From: Calothrix sp. PCC 7716
GTDB taxonomy: Bacteria; Cyanobacteriota; Cyanobacteriia; Cyanobacteriales; Nostocaceae
Assembly: GCF_019977735.1 (NCBI RefSeq)
Contig: NZ_AP025018.1
Span: 3,968,001-4,032,000, forward strand
Length of the DNA stretch: 64,000 nucleotides
Reading direction: 5' to 3'
The position numbers were made by a program, and so were the translations under genes. Below are positions 44,449-54,100 of the stretch, in pieces. The notes beneath the pieces are model-generated. The model searched no databases. It worked only from the letters and a program-made list of their open reading frames with translations, and was not told the origin of the DNA. The stretch's first letter is position 1; each line of letters starts with the position of its first letter.

Positions 44449-46086
44449 ATGGAATTTAACTATAGCTATAAAAAAAGCACAGAAATAGTGCAAAACGGCA
44501 GTAACACTCAAATGTCCTTCTCCCCCGACACAAAGCGTCCACCCACATACTTCATAGGAGAACTACGACAAAATATAGCCTTTCGTGAAGCCATCATGGC
44601 TTTACATGACGTAGTAATATCAGACCTATGCTTCAAACCAAAAGACAAAACCGCATATAAAGAATGGCGCGCGAAACAAGACCAAATAGACTGGCAACTA
44701 GTTACAACACTACGCCAAGATATCGCAGATAGAATCAAGGAACTACAAGCCGAGTCCGCCGAAATAGCAAAGCGTACTTACAAACGTTGGGCTAGTTACT
44801 ATGAAGCTCAAAATCGTTATCGTAAATACTTATTTGAACAGAAAAGCGATATTTTGTACATATTTGACCCTGTAATTACCGTTCACCCCGATGAAGTATT
44901 TTTTGAGTGCTTTAGCGTTGATGAGTCAAGTTACGGTCGTTTAGGCGCCAGTTACGAAGTCTTCAAAAACATAAATGAATTTGCCTGCGGAACAACCAAC
45001 GTAGATTATTCAGCATCACTATATAACGAATTTCAAAAAATCCGCAGCTACAAAACGACACAGCTACAAGTAGACCCATCAGGCTTTGAAGTTCAGACCA
45101 CAAACGAAGACACCTACAAAGAAGTCAAAATAGACTTGCCTGATAGCTGGGTCAGAGGTTTTCTGCAAGTCAGTTCGGCAATGTGTTTACCTGCAACACG
45201 CTTCGACTTGCACCCAATGGATATCCATAATATATGTTTTATCCTACGGCGCCATAAAGAAAAACAAGGACCACGCAGTATGTGCTACCACCTCAAACCT
45301 GGTGAACCCGTGCGAATAGTCTTTGAACCGTGGAACATAGAAGTAGTTTGTCACCGTTCGCCTTATCTTGGTGATGCTCAAACTATCCGTGTATGGGGGC
45401 GCCGTCGTTTGAACATTCTCGAACGTCTTATTCCTGTAGCGAACAAATTTACTGTTCATCTACTGGGTACAGGTATGCCATCATTTTATGTTGCCGACCT
45501 GGGTGATATGTCTTTTACCTTGGGGTTATCGGGATGGACTGCAAATGACTGGGCGGGTGCTGGTAACTTTGATTTAATGGCGCCGCGTGCGGATGTTGAT
45601 GAATGGACACAAAGAACTATTTTTAATGCTTTGCGAGAAAATTGGGCAGAAGATATAAACAGTCTTTCACAACGCTTGGGTATTACTCATACAACAGTAA
45701 TGGGAGCTTTAAGTGCTTATACACAAGCAGGTAGAGTAATTTATGACTTAAATAAACAAATATATAGAGTCCGAGAACTTAGCTGCGAACCTTTACCAGT
45801 ACAGCGCTTGCGCTTTGCCAACGAACGAGAAGAAAAAGCTACACGTTTTTTAGCTCAAAACGCTGTCAAAGTCACATCTGTTGACGAACAAGACGGCATA
45901 TTAACCTTAAAAGGTCGTGTCAGAGGTAAAGGCAAAACTTACACCCCATTTCTGACTATCGACAAAGATGAGCGTATTGCACAAGCTGAATGCACTTGCA
46001 GTTGGTATAAACATCACAAACTCTACAAAGGCCCATGTGAACACATGCTAGCGCTACGAATGCAATTCAGGCGCCAGTCTAAATAA
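44449..46086 (+). CDS. Retron-associated winged-helix SWIM zinc-finger protein (WHSWIM)
   Basis: About 545 residues from ATG 44449 (a GTG at 44425 lies within a repeat; ATG 44512 is a third option). The C-terminus has the SWIM motif CTCSWYKHHKLYKGPCEHML (C-x-C...C-x-H), binding zinc and probably DNA or RNA. Before it a winged-helix stretch reads WAEDINSLSQRLGITHTTVM and ALSAYTQAGRVIYDLNKQ. The N-terminal 350 residues have no known fold. Second protein of the retron set, 60 bp after the ARM gene. Five GGCGCC sites. Confidence 0.87.
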   Translation: MEFNYSYKKSTEIVQNGSNTQMSFSPDTKRPPTYFIGELRQNIAFREAIMALHDVVISDLCFKPKDKTAYKEWRAKQDQIDWQLVTTLRQDIADRIKELQAESAEIAKRTYKRWASYYEAQNRYRKYLFEQKSDILYIFDPVITVHPDEVFFECFSVDESSYGRLGASYEVFKNINEFACGTTNVDYSASLYNEFQKIRSYKTTQLQVDPSGFEVQTTNEDTYKEVKIDLPDSWVRGFLQVSSAMCLPATRFDLHPMDIHNICFILRRHKEKQGPRSMCYHLKPGEPVRIVFEPWNIEVVCHRSPYLGDAQTIRVWGRRRLNILERLIPVANKFTVHLLGTGMPSFYVADLGDMSFTLGLSGWTANDWAGAGNFDLMAPRADVDEWTQRTIFNALRENWAEDINSLSQRLGITHTTVMGALSAYTQAGRVIYDLNKQIYRVRELSCEPLPVQRLRFANEREEKATRFLAQNAVKVTSVDEQDGILTLKGRVRGKGKTYTPFLTIDKDERIAQAECTCSWYKHHKLYKGPCEHMLALRMQFRRQSK

Positions 46087-46147
46087 ACCCGGTTTCTTCA
46101 TCACTGAACATAACAATCTTTAAACAAAACGAAAAGAAACCGGGTTT
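46085..46147. repeat. Inverted repeat AAACCCGGTTTCTT...AAGAAACCGGGTTT
   Basis: Perfect 14-bp arms at 46085-46098 and 46134-46147, directly at the WHSWIM stop codon. It may terminate the ARM-WHSWIM transcript and so separate it from the retron RNA promoter downstream. Confidence 0.75.
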
Positions 46148-46224
46148 CTGTAAATTTTTAGCTTTCCCTCTTCCCAAAATCACTAAATTGCGATTAAGCT
46201 ATAAATACAAAAAAATAAAAGTTC

Positions 46225-46504
46225 GCGCACAGCAGCTAGTCGTAAGTATTAACCTTGCAATCCGGACGATGTATCATCGTTCTTGCGCTAAGTTTAAACA
46301 TGCATCACTAGCCAGTTCTTTACGGCGCTCCGCCACCCAGTGTCGCGGTTTGGTTTCTGTAAAACCGACGACTCTAAATTCCTAAATCTTAACAGCACCC
46401 GAGACTAGCAATCTTGGTATAAAGGTTAGGGGGTGGCTCCGCTGAGTAAAACTGTCTAGTCTCGGGTGATTTACGAAGGGGTTTACAAACTAGCAGATGT
46501 GCGT
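46225..46504 (+). ncRNA. Retron msr-msd noncoding RNA
   Basis: The 485-bp gap before the reverse transcriptase holds the expected structure. An a1 arm GCGCACAGCAGCTAGT (46225-46240) pairs with an a2 arm ACTAGCAGATGTGCGT (46489-46504): 13 Watson-Crick pairs, one G-U and two mismatches. Inside, the msr part has a small hairpin (ACGATGTATCATCGT near 46263-46277). The msd part forms a perfect 13-bp stem CACCCGAGACTAG (46396-46408) with CTAGTCTCGGGTG (46456-46468) around a 47-nt apical loop. The branching G would lie just past a1 (in TAGTCG). A -10-like TATAAAT is at 46200-46206. Exact RNA and cDNA ends need experiment. Confidence 0.82.
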
Positions 46505-46589
46505 AATTTTTTATACAAATAATCCTGACATTTGTTAAATCTGAAAGTTAAGCTGAAAGCATTAAATATTAGTGTCTCTACTGCATAAT

Positions 46590-47999
46590 ATGAGCGACCA
46601 GCCCCGTAACCGAGAAGAGTTGCACGAATACATCCGTAAAGTTGGCAGAGAAAAATTCATTCTCGAAGACATGCAACGCTATGGCTTTTGGCAAGGCGAC
46701 CCACCACAAGGCTCAGAAGAAGATACTCGGCGCCAACGGGAAATTCAAAGAGAAATAAACGAACTAGGTAGACAAAGCTCTAAACTCCAGAATGAGAAGC
46801 TACTGCGTGAACTATCTTTAAAGAAGCGCTTAGAAGAATCACTTCGCAGGCGCCAAGAAACCAAAGAACGTCAAGAGCGAGAACGCCAAGAACGTGCAGA
46901 AGCTTGGAAACAAAAAAAAGAGAAAGAAATTCTTTATCTTGGTGAAGATGTTTCAGGTGATTTAAACAATACCCAAGGTAATGAAGAAAGATTAAACTCA
47001 CTCTCGTTACCTGTTTGTAACACCTCTGAACAAATAGCAGCAGCAATGGGGATCACTATCGGTAAACTACGCTTCTTAGCATTCAACCGTAAAACTTCCA
47101 CAGTCTCCCACTACATTCGCTTCAAAATGCCCAAGAAAACAGGGGGAGAACGTATCATATCGGCGCCAATGCCACAATTAAAGCAAGCGCAGCACTGGAT
47201 ACTAGCAAGTATTCTTGAAAAATTAGAACTTCATGATGCTGCACATGGCTTTCGTCGCGAACGTTCCATTGTTTCTAACGCAACTCCTCATGTTGGTGCT
47301 GAAGTAATTATAAACTTTGACTTAAAAGACTTTTTCCCCTCTATATCTTACAAAAGAGTCAAAGGACTATTCCGTTCTTTTGGTTATTCAGGCGCCGCAG
47401 CAACTATTTTTGCTTTAGTATGTACTGCTGCTGAAGTCGAAGAACTAGAATTAGACGGTCAAAATTATTATGTTGCGGTCGGTGATAGATTTCTTCCCCA
47501 AGGTTCACCTGCTAGTCCAGCCATTTCTAACCTGCTTTGTCGTCGTTTAGACCGTCGCTTAACAGAAATGGCAGAAAAATTAGGTTTCACTTACACTCGC
47601 TATGCTGATGATTTAACCTTTTCTGCATCTGGTGACAGCTTAAACTCTATCTGTAACATTCTCCGACGTACAGAATCCATTGTCACTCACGAAGGCTTCA
47701 CAATTAACCAAGACAAAACTCGAATTCAAAGAAAATATAATCAACAAGAAGTTACAGGTGTAGTAGTCAACGAGAAACCCGCTGTTTCCAGAAAAATACT
47801 AAACAAATTCCGTGCAACCCTATATCAAATCGAGAAATCTGGTATAGAAGGCAAACATTGGGGCAACACTTCCAACACCATTGCTGCAATTACAGGATTT
47901 GCTGATTTTGTCGCAATGGTCAACCCAGAAAAGGGAGCAGAATTTCAAGAGCAAGTAAAACGAATCAAAGAAAAACTCAAGCAAAATACACTATCGTAA
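46590..47999 (+). CDS. Retron reverse transcriptase (type XIII layout)
   Basis: About 469 residues from ATG 46590 (GTG 46572 is an alternative). The N-terminal 150 residues include a long charged coiled coil (RRRQETKERQERERQERAEA), unusual for retron RTs. The RT core shows region X with the retron-type N-A-x-x-H (SNATPHVG), motif A INFDLKDFFPSI, motif B LPQGSPASPAISN, the catalytic YADDLTF and the retron region Y triplet VTG (EVTGVVVNEK). It makes msDNA from the adjacent RNA, primed from a guanosine 2'-OH. Gene order ARM, WHSWIM, RNA, RT. Probable anti-phage system. Four GGCGCC sites. Confidence 0.93.
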   Translation: MSDQPRNREELHEYIRKVGREKFILEDMQRYGFWQGDPPQGSEEDTRRQREIQREINELGRQSSKLQNEKLLRELSLKKRLEESLRRRQETKERQERERQERAEAWKQKKEKEILYLGEDVSGDLNNTQGNEERLNSLSLPVCNTSEQIAAAMGITIGKLRFLAFNRKTSTVSHYIRFKMPKKTGGERIISAPMPQLKQAQHWILASILEKLELHDAAHGFRRERSIVSNATPHVGAEVIINFDLKDFFPSISYKRVKGLFRSFGYSGAAATIFALVCTAAEVEELELDGQNYYVAVGDRFLPQGSPASPAISNLLCRRLDRRLTEMAEKLGFTYTRYADDLTFSASGDSLNSICNILRRTESIVTHEGFTINQDKTRIQRKYNQQEVTGVVVNEKPAVSRKILNKFRATLYQIEKSGIEGKHWGNTSNTIAAITGFADFVAMVNPEKGAEFQEQVKRIKEKLKQNTLS

Positions 48000-48076
48000 A
48001 TTTTCTTGTACTTACATTGTATATTTATGTTTTGTATAGTATTTGTGAATTACATATAAGAATAGTAAGCTGCTTT

Positions 48077-48546
48077 ATGAAAGCCAAAGTTTATGTAGAA
48101 ACTTCGGTAATTAGTTATTTAACTTCTCGTCCTAGCCGTGATGTAGTTATTGCAGGACACCAACAGACTACACGAGACTGGTGGGAAAATTGTAGAGAAA
48201 CGTTTAACATTGTTGTTTCATAGTTATTCGAGAAGCTAGTGCTGGGGATACTATTGCAGCCCAAGAAAGGCTTAAAGTTTTGTCTGGGATAGAATCGCTT
48301 GAAATAACAGACGAATCGGTATCATTAGCACAAACACTACTTGAAACTGGTACGCTACCTAAAAAAGCTACTGAAGATGCACTACATATTGCTATTGCGG
48401 TTACAAATGGGGTGGATTATTTATTAACATGGAATTGTAAACATATTGCAAACGCGACAATTCGCCAACAAGTTGAGCGTCTTTGTCGTTTAAGAGGTTA
48501 CGAAGCAGTTGCGATTTGTACACCAGAAGAACTTTTGGAGGCTTAA
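48077..48546 (+). pseudogene. PIN-domain toxin (VapC-like) with a 4-nt deletion
   Basis: From ATG 48077 the frame reads MKAKVYVETSVISYLTSRPS (first acidic PIN motif) to FNIVVS and a stop. In another frame it goes on at once with VIREASAGDTIAAQERL, EDALHIAIAVTNGVDYLLTW (second acidic motifs) and NCKHIANATIR. About four bases are missing between TTTCA and TAGTTATTC (near 48222), restoring a QL dipeptide and an intact protein of about 157 residues. The toxin is thus inactivated, or the assembly has an error. Confidence 0.82.
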
Positions 48547-48550
48547 ATTA

Positions 48551-48730
48551 ATGAAAGAAGACCCAATTATAGAGGAAATAAGACAAGTTCGAGAAGCCCA
48601 TGCTGCTAAATTTAATTACGACTTATGGGCAATTTACAAAGATATCAAAGAGTATGAAAAAACAAGTAAAAGAACTTATGTTTCTTACCCTCCAAAACGT
48701 ATTCAAACTAATGAAACAATAAAGGATTAG
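48551..48730 (+). CDS. Antitoxin-like partner of the PIN toxin
   Basis: 59 residues (MKEDPIIEEIRQVREAHAAK then FNYDLWAIYKDIKEYEK and VSYPPKRI). The pattern is common in cyanobacteria directly behind PIN toxin genes, in a toxin-first order. No DNA-binding fold is obvious. It starts 4 bp after the toxin stop, and stays intact although the toxin is broken. Confidence 0.72.
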   Translation: MKEDPIIEEIRQVREAHAAKFNYDLWAIYKDIKEYEKTSKRTYVSYPPKRIQTNETIKD

Positions 48731-48813
48731 GAGTAAGGTGCGTGAAAGTATTTTAATTTTTCATTTTCTTATAAATTTTAATAGCTTCCACGCACACTAC
48801 AGTCTTATAACTT

Positions 48814-49065
48814 TTAAACTGCGGCTTGCAGTTCTTGCTGAATTTGGTTTAGTAATTCTTCATCAGAGTATGAATTTTCCCAGTCACCTGAGAGTTTAAG
48901 CCGCACAGACTTGGCGCCACCACTTGGTGTACAAACAATCCAATATGTATCACCTTCACCACTCACTTTAGCAGCTTCATTGTTTTCTTCGCCATCGTTC
49001 AGTCCAGAATATGCTTGAACGCATGACCAAGTGATATTATCTGTATCTGTAACTTCCCTTGCCAT
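48814..49065 (-). CDS. Conserved hypothetical protein
   Basis: 83 residues, acidic, with Trp and Cys residues (DNITWSCVQAYSGLNDGEEN, DTYWIVCTPSGGAKSVRLKL). Compact composition, ATG start, and one GGCGCC site support a real gene. I do not recognise the family; no membrane span or signal peptide is seen. It stands alone on the minus strand. Confidence 0.6.
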   Translation of the reverse strand: MAREVTDTDNITWSCVQAYSGLNDGEENNEAAKVSGEGDTYWIVCTPSGGAKSVRLKLSGDWENSYSDEELLNQIQQELQAAV

Positions 49066-49151
49066 TGAATACCTCTTTTTTTAATATAAATATATTTATT
49101 TTTCTGCTTTTATACTTCTACCTGCATGAGGATTTTTAAGCATGAAACTCT

Positions 49152-49217
49152 TTTTCTTTGTGCCTCTGCGGTAAGAAAAATTTTACCACGGAGACGCAGA
49201 GGGCACAGAGAAGAAAG
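49152..49217. repeat. Palindromic pair of CTTTGTGCCTCTGCGGTAA repeats
   Basis: CTTTGTGCCTCTGCGGTAAG, then AAAAATTTTACCACGGAGAC and GCAGAGGGCACAGAGAAG: two head-to-head copies of the dispersed CTCTGTGGTAAA family, forming a long hairpin. It abuts the globin remnant. Confidence 0.75.
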
Positions 49218-49246
49218 GTTAGAGAGGGATATAAAAATTTTCTCTG

Positions 49247-49390
49247 TTTATATAAAATTGCTTCTTTAAAAGTTGCTACATTGTCGAGTACTGTATGTAT
49301 ATCTTCTCTAGAGGCGCCATATGCAGTTAGTGCTTCATCCAAATGCTGTACAATTACATCAAAATGTTCTAGCTGCAAATTCAGTCCTGT
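49247..49390 (-). pseudogene. Truncated-hemoglobin (GlbN-type) C-terminal remnant
   Basis: Minus-strand reading TGLNLQLEHFDVIVQHLDEA then LTAYGASREDIHTVLDNVAT and FKEAILYK matches the C-terminal third of cyanobacterial group I truncated hemoglobins (GLNLQ-x-x-HFD...KHL...AIL-x-K pattern). The heme-binding front part is absent. The remnant is framed by two different dispersed repeats: CTTGTGGAACAGGC type at 49400 and CTCTGTGGTAAA type at 49152-49217, the latter having replaced the stop codon. Confidence 0.75.
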
Positions 49391-49399
49391 GTTATATTT

Positions 49400-49430
49400 G
49401 GGAACAGGCAGGATGCCTGTTCCACAAGAG
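49400..49430. repeat. Dispersed GGGAACAGGCAGGATGCCTGTTCCACAAGAG repeat
   Basis: GGAACAGGCA/TGCCTGTTCC palindrome plus CACAAGAG edge. It marks the breakpoint of the globin remnant and lies 2 bp from the stop of the dienelactone hydrolase gene. Confidence 0.8.
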
Positions 49431-49431
49431 T

Positions 49432-50172
49432 TTACTTTAAAGTATTTTGGAACAGTTCTAATAGATGTTGCCAAGCATCGGCAGCAGCTTCAGAATTGTA
49501 ACTCGTGCGTTGGTCGCAGAAGAAACCGTGGTCTGCATTGTACCTAAACACACGATGATTTATATGATGTTTCTTTAATTCTGCCTCTATTTGCTGATTT
49601 TGCTCTTGGGGAATGAATGAGTCTTGTGTGCCAAAAAATGCATAAATAGTACCTTTAATTTCTGAAGTGCGGTTAATTGTAGGAGTATCTGCACCAAGAC
49701 CCGATGTAGCTATTCCACCACCGTAGAATGAAGCAGCAGCTTTAATATCGGGTAGTGTTGCAGCTAGGTAAGCAACGTGACCACCAAAACAAAAACCAAT
49801 GGCGCCTATCGCTTCAGCTTTTACATTGGGCAAAGTTTTAAGATAAGCAATAGTGGCCTGAATATCACTCATTATCTCCGGCGCCTTGGTTTGCTGCATA
49901 TACTGAAAACCAAGCTGCATGTCTTCTTGAGAATACCCAACATCAAAACCAGGTTTTGCACGCTGAAACATCGCGGGTGCTATTGCCACATACCCTTGTT
50001 TGGCTATTCTTTCTCCAACATCCCGAATATGGCTGTTGACTCCAAAGATTTCTTGAATGACTATAACCGCTCCATAAGTTCCCGTACTAGCAGGTTGAGC
50101 TAGATAAGCATCAATTTCTAAGCCGTTGTTAAGTACTTTAACATGCTGTGTATTGATTTCAACGTTTGTCAT
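49432..50172 (-). CDS. Dienelactone hydrolase family protein
   Basis: 246 residues, alpha/beta hydrolase. The nucleophile is the Cys in IGFCFGGHVAYLAA (near 125-138), the acid is in YAFFGTQDSFIP and the His in RYNADHGFFCD. Cys-Asp-His is the triad of dienelactone hydrolases, which open carboxymethylenebutenolide rings; many relatives are general esterases. No signal peptide, so cytosolic. Monocistronic by position. Confidence 0.9.
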   Translation of the reverse strand: MTNVEINTQHVKVLNNGLEIDAYLAQPASTGTYGAVIVIQEIFGVNSHIRDVGERIAKQGYVAIAPAMFQRAKPGFDVGYSQEDMQLGFQYMQQTKAPEIMSDIQATIAYLKTLPNVKAEAIGAIGFCFGGHVAYLAATLPDIKAAASFYGGGIATSGLGADTPTINRTSEIKGTIYAFFGTQDSFIPQEQNQQIEAELKKHHINHRVFRYNADHGFFCDQRTSYNSEAAADAWQHLLELFQNTLK

Positions 50173-50261
50173 GATATATATAAAGAACTCAACAAGAATA
50201 ATTTAAAGTATTTTGGTTACATTTATAATGCAATATAGTAAATATTATTAAAGAATATATT

Positions 50262-50867
50262 ATGAAAAATTATCGTTCCATTATTTGGGTCAATACTTTA
50301 TCTTTTCTTGTACTGATTTTAATAGTTGCCTGTACTCAAGTATTCAATCTCCCTACAGAAGGATTATTTTTGCCACCATTTAGTCCACAATATCCGACTG
50401 CTGGATTATTAACACATACATTTCAATTACTATGCTGTATACCTCCTATAGTTTGTGCATTCACCTTTAGTCTACTAAAAAAGATTCAGCCTCACAATCA
50501 AAATAATAATTTTATTTTTTATTCCGCGCTTCTAATGCTGGGTTTTTTAATCAACGAAATATACCGTGTTCATATTATACTTGTTTATTTAGGTATCCCA
50601 AAGCTAGTAACTATCTTGGTCTACGCAATAATCGCCTTTAGCTATGGTAAAGCTTTTGGGAAAAAAATTAAAGCAACACCTTATATGTTGCTCTTGCTTA
50701 GTTTAGGTTTACTATTTGTTGCTATTACTATTGACTCACTACGTATTAATGATATTTCTAACTTTGCAGAAGGTATACCTAAATTATTTAGCGGAATTAA
50801 CGCTATACTTTATTTTTGGCTAGTTTGCTATAAAGAAATTATATACTCATTCTCTAAAAATACCTAA
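50262..50867 (+). CDS. Multi-span membrane protein of unknown function
   Basis: 201 residues with about six hydrophobic spans (SIIWVNTLSFLVLILIVACT, FQLLCCIPPIVCAFTFSLL, FIFYSALLMLGFLI, LVTILVYAIIAFSY, YMLLLLSLGLLFVAITI and a last one). A conserved-looking NEIYRVHIILVYLGIPKLV lies between spans 3 and 4. No motif recognised. No GGCGCC site. The 298-bp gap behind it (50868-51165) shows only a TTGGGTT...ATCCAACCTGCA hairpin repeat at its start. Confidence 0.65.
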   Translation: MKNYRSIIWVNTLSFLVLILIVACTQVFNLPTEGLFLPPFSPQYPTAGLLTHTFQLLCCIPPIVCAFTFSLLKKIQPHNQNNNFIFYSALLMLGFLINEIYRVHIILVYLGIPKLVTILVYAIIAFSYGKAFGKKIKATPYMLLLLSLGLLFVAITIDSLRINDISNFAEGIPKLFSGINAILYFWLVCYKEIIYSFSKNT

Positions 50868-51165
50868 ACAGTTGGGTTCTGCAAAGCCTCCATCCAACCT
50901 GCAGTAACCTTAACCTGTACATAAACTGAAACATATCAGTATTTAAATTAACAGCTTTTCAATGGTAGATACAGGGGTTAGAGCTAGAAGTAGTTTATTT
51001 AGAAATTAAATTCTATCTTAGGATAGAAAATTTTAGACACATAATATACAGGTGTGCAAATACTTACCTAAAAATACTACTTTTGATAGATTGATTTTAG
51101 CAACTTATATCAAATCTTAACCCCTGATGATTATAAACACTATCTATCACCTCTAAAAAATATTT

Positions 51166-54100
51166 ATGAATTCCTCAACTATTCGCTTTTCGCAGTTTAA
51201 CGCTTCCCTTAATCGTAACAACGAAGGCGACCTAGTACGAGATTTATCAACACCTAATAACGTTCAAGCTAAAGCTGTTGCTGAAATCATTCAACGCAAT
51301 AACCCAGATATCTTACTTATCAACGAATTTGACTACGTTGCTAGGGACCCACTGGCGCCTGTTAAACTGCTTCAAGAGAATTATCTTTCGGTAAGCCAAA
51401 ACGGCGCCACCCCCGTTAATTATCCTTACGTTTACATTGCTCCTTCCAACACTGGTATAGCTTCTGGCTTTGACCTTAATAATAACGGTAGCGTCGTCAC
51501 AACACCAGGCACCCCAGGATATGGTGATGATGCATATGGGTTTGGTAACTTCCCTGGTCAATTTGGAATGCTGCTGTTATCAAAATACCCTATAGATACA
51601 GCAAATATCCGCACTTTCCAAAACTTCTTGTGGAAGGATATGCCAAATTCTCTGCTTTCTACTATTGCAACTCCTGGTTCTTCCACACCTTGGTACTCTG
51701 CCGAAGAACAAGCAGCTTTGCGTCTTTCTTCAAAAAGTCACTGGGATGTACCCATTAAAATAAATGGTGAAACCGTTCACGTTTTAGTCAGTCATCCTAC
51801 ACCACCTACATTTGATGGCGCCGAAGACCGCAACGGCAAACGCAACCATGACGAAATTCGTTTTTGGTCAGATTATATTACTCCCGGTGAAGGTAACTAT
51901 ATATATGATGATGGTGGTCAAAAAGGCGGTTTAAATGCTGGGTCTCAATTTGTAATCATGGGGGATCAAAATGCAGACCCCAACGATGGTGATAGCTTCG
52001 ATAACGCCATTCTTCAAATTCTCAACAACCCGCACGTTAACACTAATTTTATTCCTACCAGTGAAGGCGCCATACAACAAGCTGAATTACAAGGTCGTGC
52101 TAACCTTACACAAAAAGGCAACCCAGCTTTCGACACAGCAGACTTTTCAGATACTGCCCCAGGAAATCTTCGTGTAGATTATGTATTGCCTTCGAGTAAT
52201 TTAACTATAAATGATAGTGCAGTTTATTGGCCTGTAAATACAGACTCACAATTTTCATTAGTTGGAACATTTAACTCCAGCTTACCAGGAGGTTTCCCCA
52301 GTTCTGACCACCGTCTAGTATGGACTGATGTCCAAGTTTCCCCTTCTACTAATGGTGCAACAATTCCAAATATTGGTTTTGAGGGACAAACTATAATTCC
52401 TACAGGCTTTATTCCTGAAGGCGCCGCAGGTACAATAAACGATAAACAAGTACCATTAGGTGGTTTATCAGGTGTTACTTACGATGCTGTTAATAACCGC
52501 TATTATGCTATTTCTGATGACCGTTCGCAATTTGGCCCCGCGCGCTTCTATACTTTTACAACCAACCCTAATACTATTGGTACTAGTGGCGTAACTTTTA
52601 CTAATGTAACTCCTATCACAGATGCGAACGGCAACTTATATTCACAATTAAGTCTTGACCCAGAAGGTATTGCCCTTACTAACAAAGATACAGTTTTCAT
52701 TTCCTCAGAAGGAGAAGCAAACCCAAGTGCAGGACGTGTGACTAACCCCTTTGTTAACGAATACTCTTTAACAACAGGACAGCTTATTCGGTCACTACCT
52801 GTACCTAGAAAATTCCTTCCCGTTGTTCAAGACACAAACGGCAATGGTAGAGTTGACGCAGGTGATACTCAAACAGCAGGTATTCGCAACAACTTAGCGT
52901 TTGAAAGTTTGACTATTTCCCCAGACCAAAAATTCTTGTACACAGCTACCGAAAATGCATTGTTCCAAGATGGTGCTGTTGCCACTACTACTAATGGAAC
53001 TCGTTCACGCATTATTCAATACAACCTCGTTACTGGGCAACCTGAGAAAGAATATCTATATAATACCGATGCTGTAGCGGCGCCTTCAAATCCAACTACA
53101 TCATTTAATACAAACGGCTTAGTAGATTTACTAGCATTAGATAGTCGTGGTACATTACTTGCTTTAGAACGTTCCTTCTCGACAGGCGCCCCAGGTACAG
53201 GTAATACTATCAAACTATATGAAATCACTTTGCAAGGCGCCAGTGATATTAGTTCATTTGATTCATTAAATAATCTGAGCAATGATAAATTAGCAGCAAT
53301 AAGACCTGTAGAAAAACGCTTGCTATTAAACTTTGACGACCTAAAGTTATCTACCGGACTCGATAACGTCGAAGGTTTAGCATTTGGTTCTAAACTTGCT
53401 GACGGGCGCCAGTCTATTGTATTAGTCAGCGATAATAACTTTAGTCCTACACAATTTACCCAAATTTTAGCATTAGGCGCCGACTTAGTTCCTACAGTAA
53501 TACCAACCGTCGAAACTCGTCCTGACTTAATAGATGATTCAAATTTACCATTTAGTCAGCGTGCGGATGCTGATGACCCTGCCATCTACGTAAATTCCAC
53601 AGATAGTCAAAAGAGCTTGGTGCTTACAAGCGTTAAAAATGGAGGTTTACGAGTTTATGATTTATCTGGAAATTTATTACAAGAAATAAACCCAGGCAAT
53701 ATTCGTTACAATAATGTAGACTTACAGTACGGCTTTAAGTTAGGTAATAAATCTGTAGATATTGCCGTTGCTTCTGACCGCAATAACGATAAATTAGTTA
53801 TTTTCCAAATAGACCCTAACGCTAGTACACCTGGTGAATATCTAAAAGATATTACCGATAGCAGTATAAGTACTTTATTCCAAGCAGAACCCTTTGAGGC
53901 GCCATACTCTCCATCATCGCGCAGCGCATATGGTTTAGCTTTATATCGCAGTCCTAAAACTGATGATTATTATGCTTTTGTTAATCGCAGAACAACAGGA
54001 GATGTCGCTCAGTATAAACTAATTGATAAAGGTAACGGCAAAATAGGTGCCGAACGAGTACGAGAATTTACTTTACCTTCACCAACAGGTGAACGTTCTC

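Noticed and set aside
51114-51125. Pho box in front of the phosphatase gene
   Set aside because: Only one CTTAACCC-like octamer is visible; a cyanobacterial Pho box needs tandem octamers at fixed spacing.
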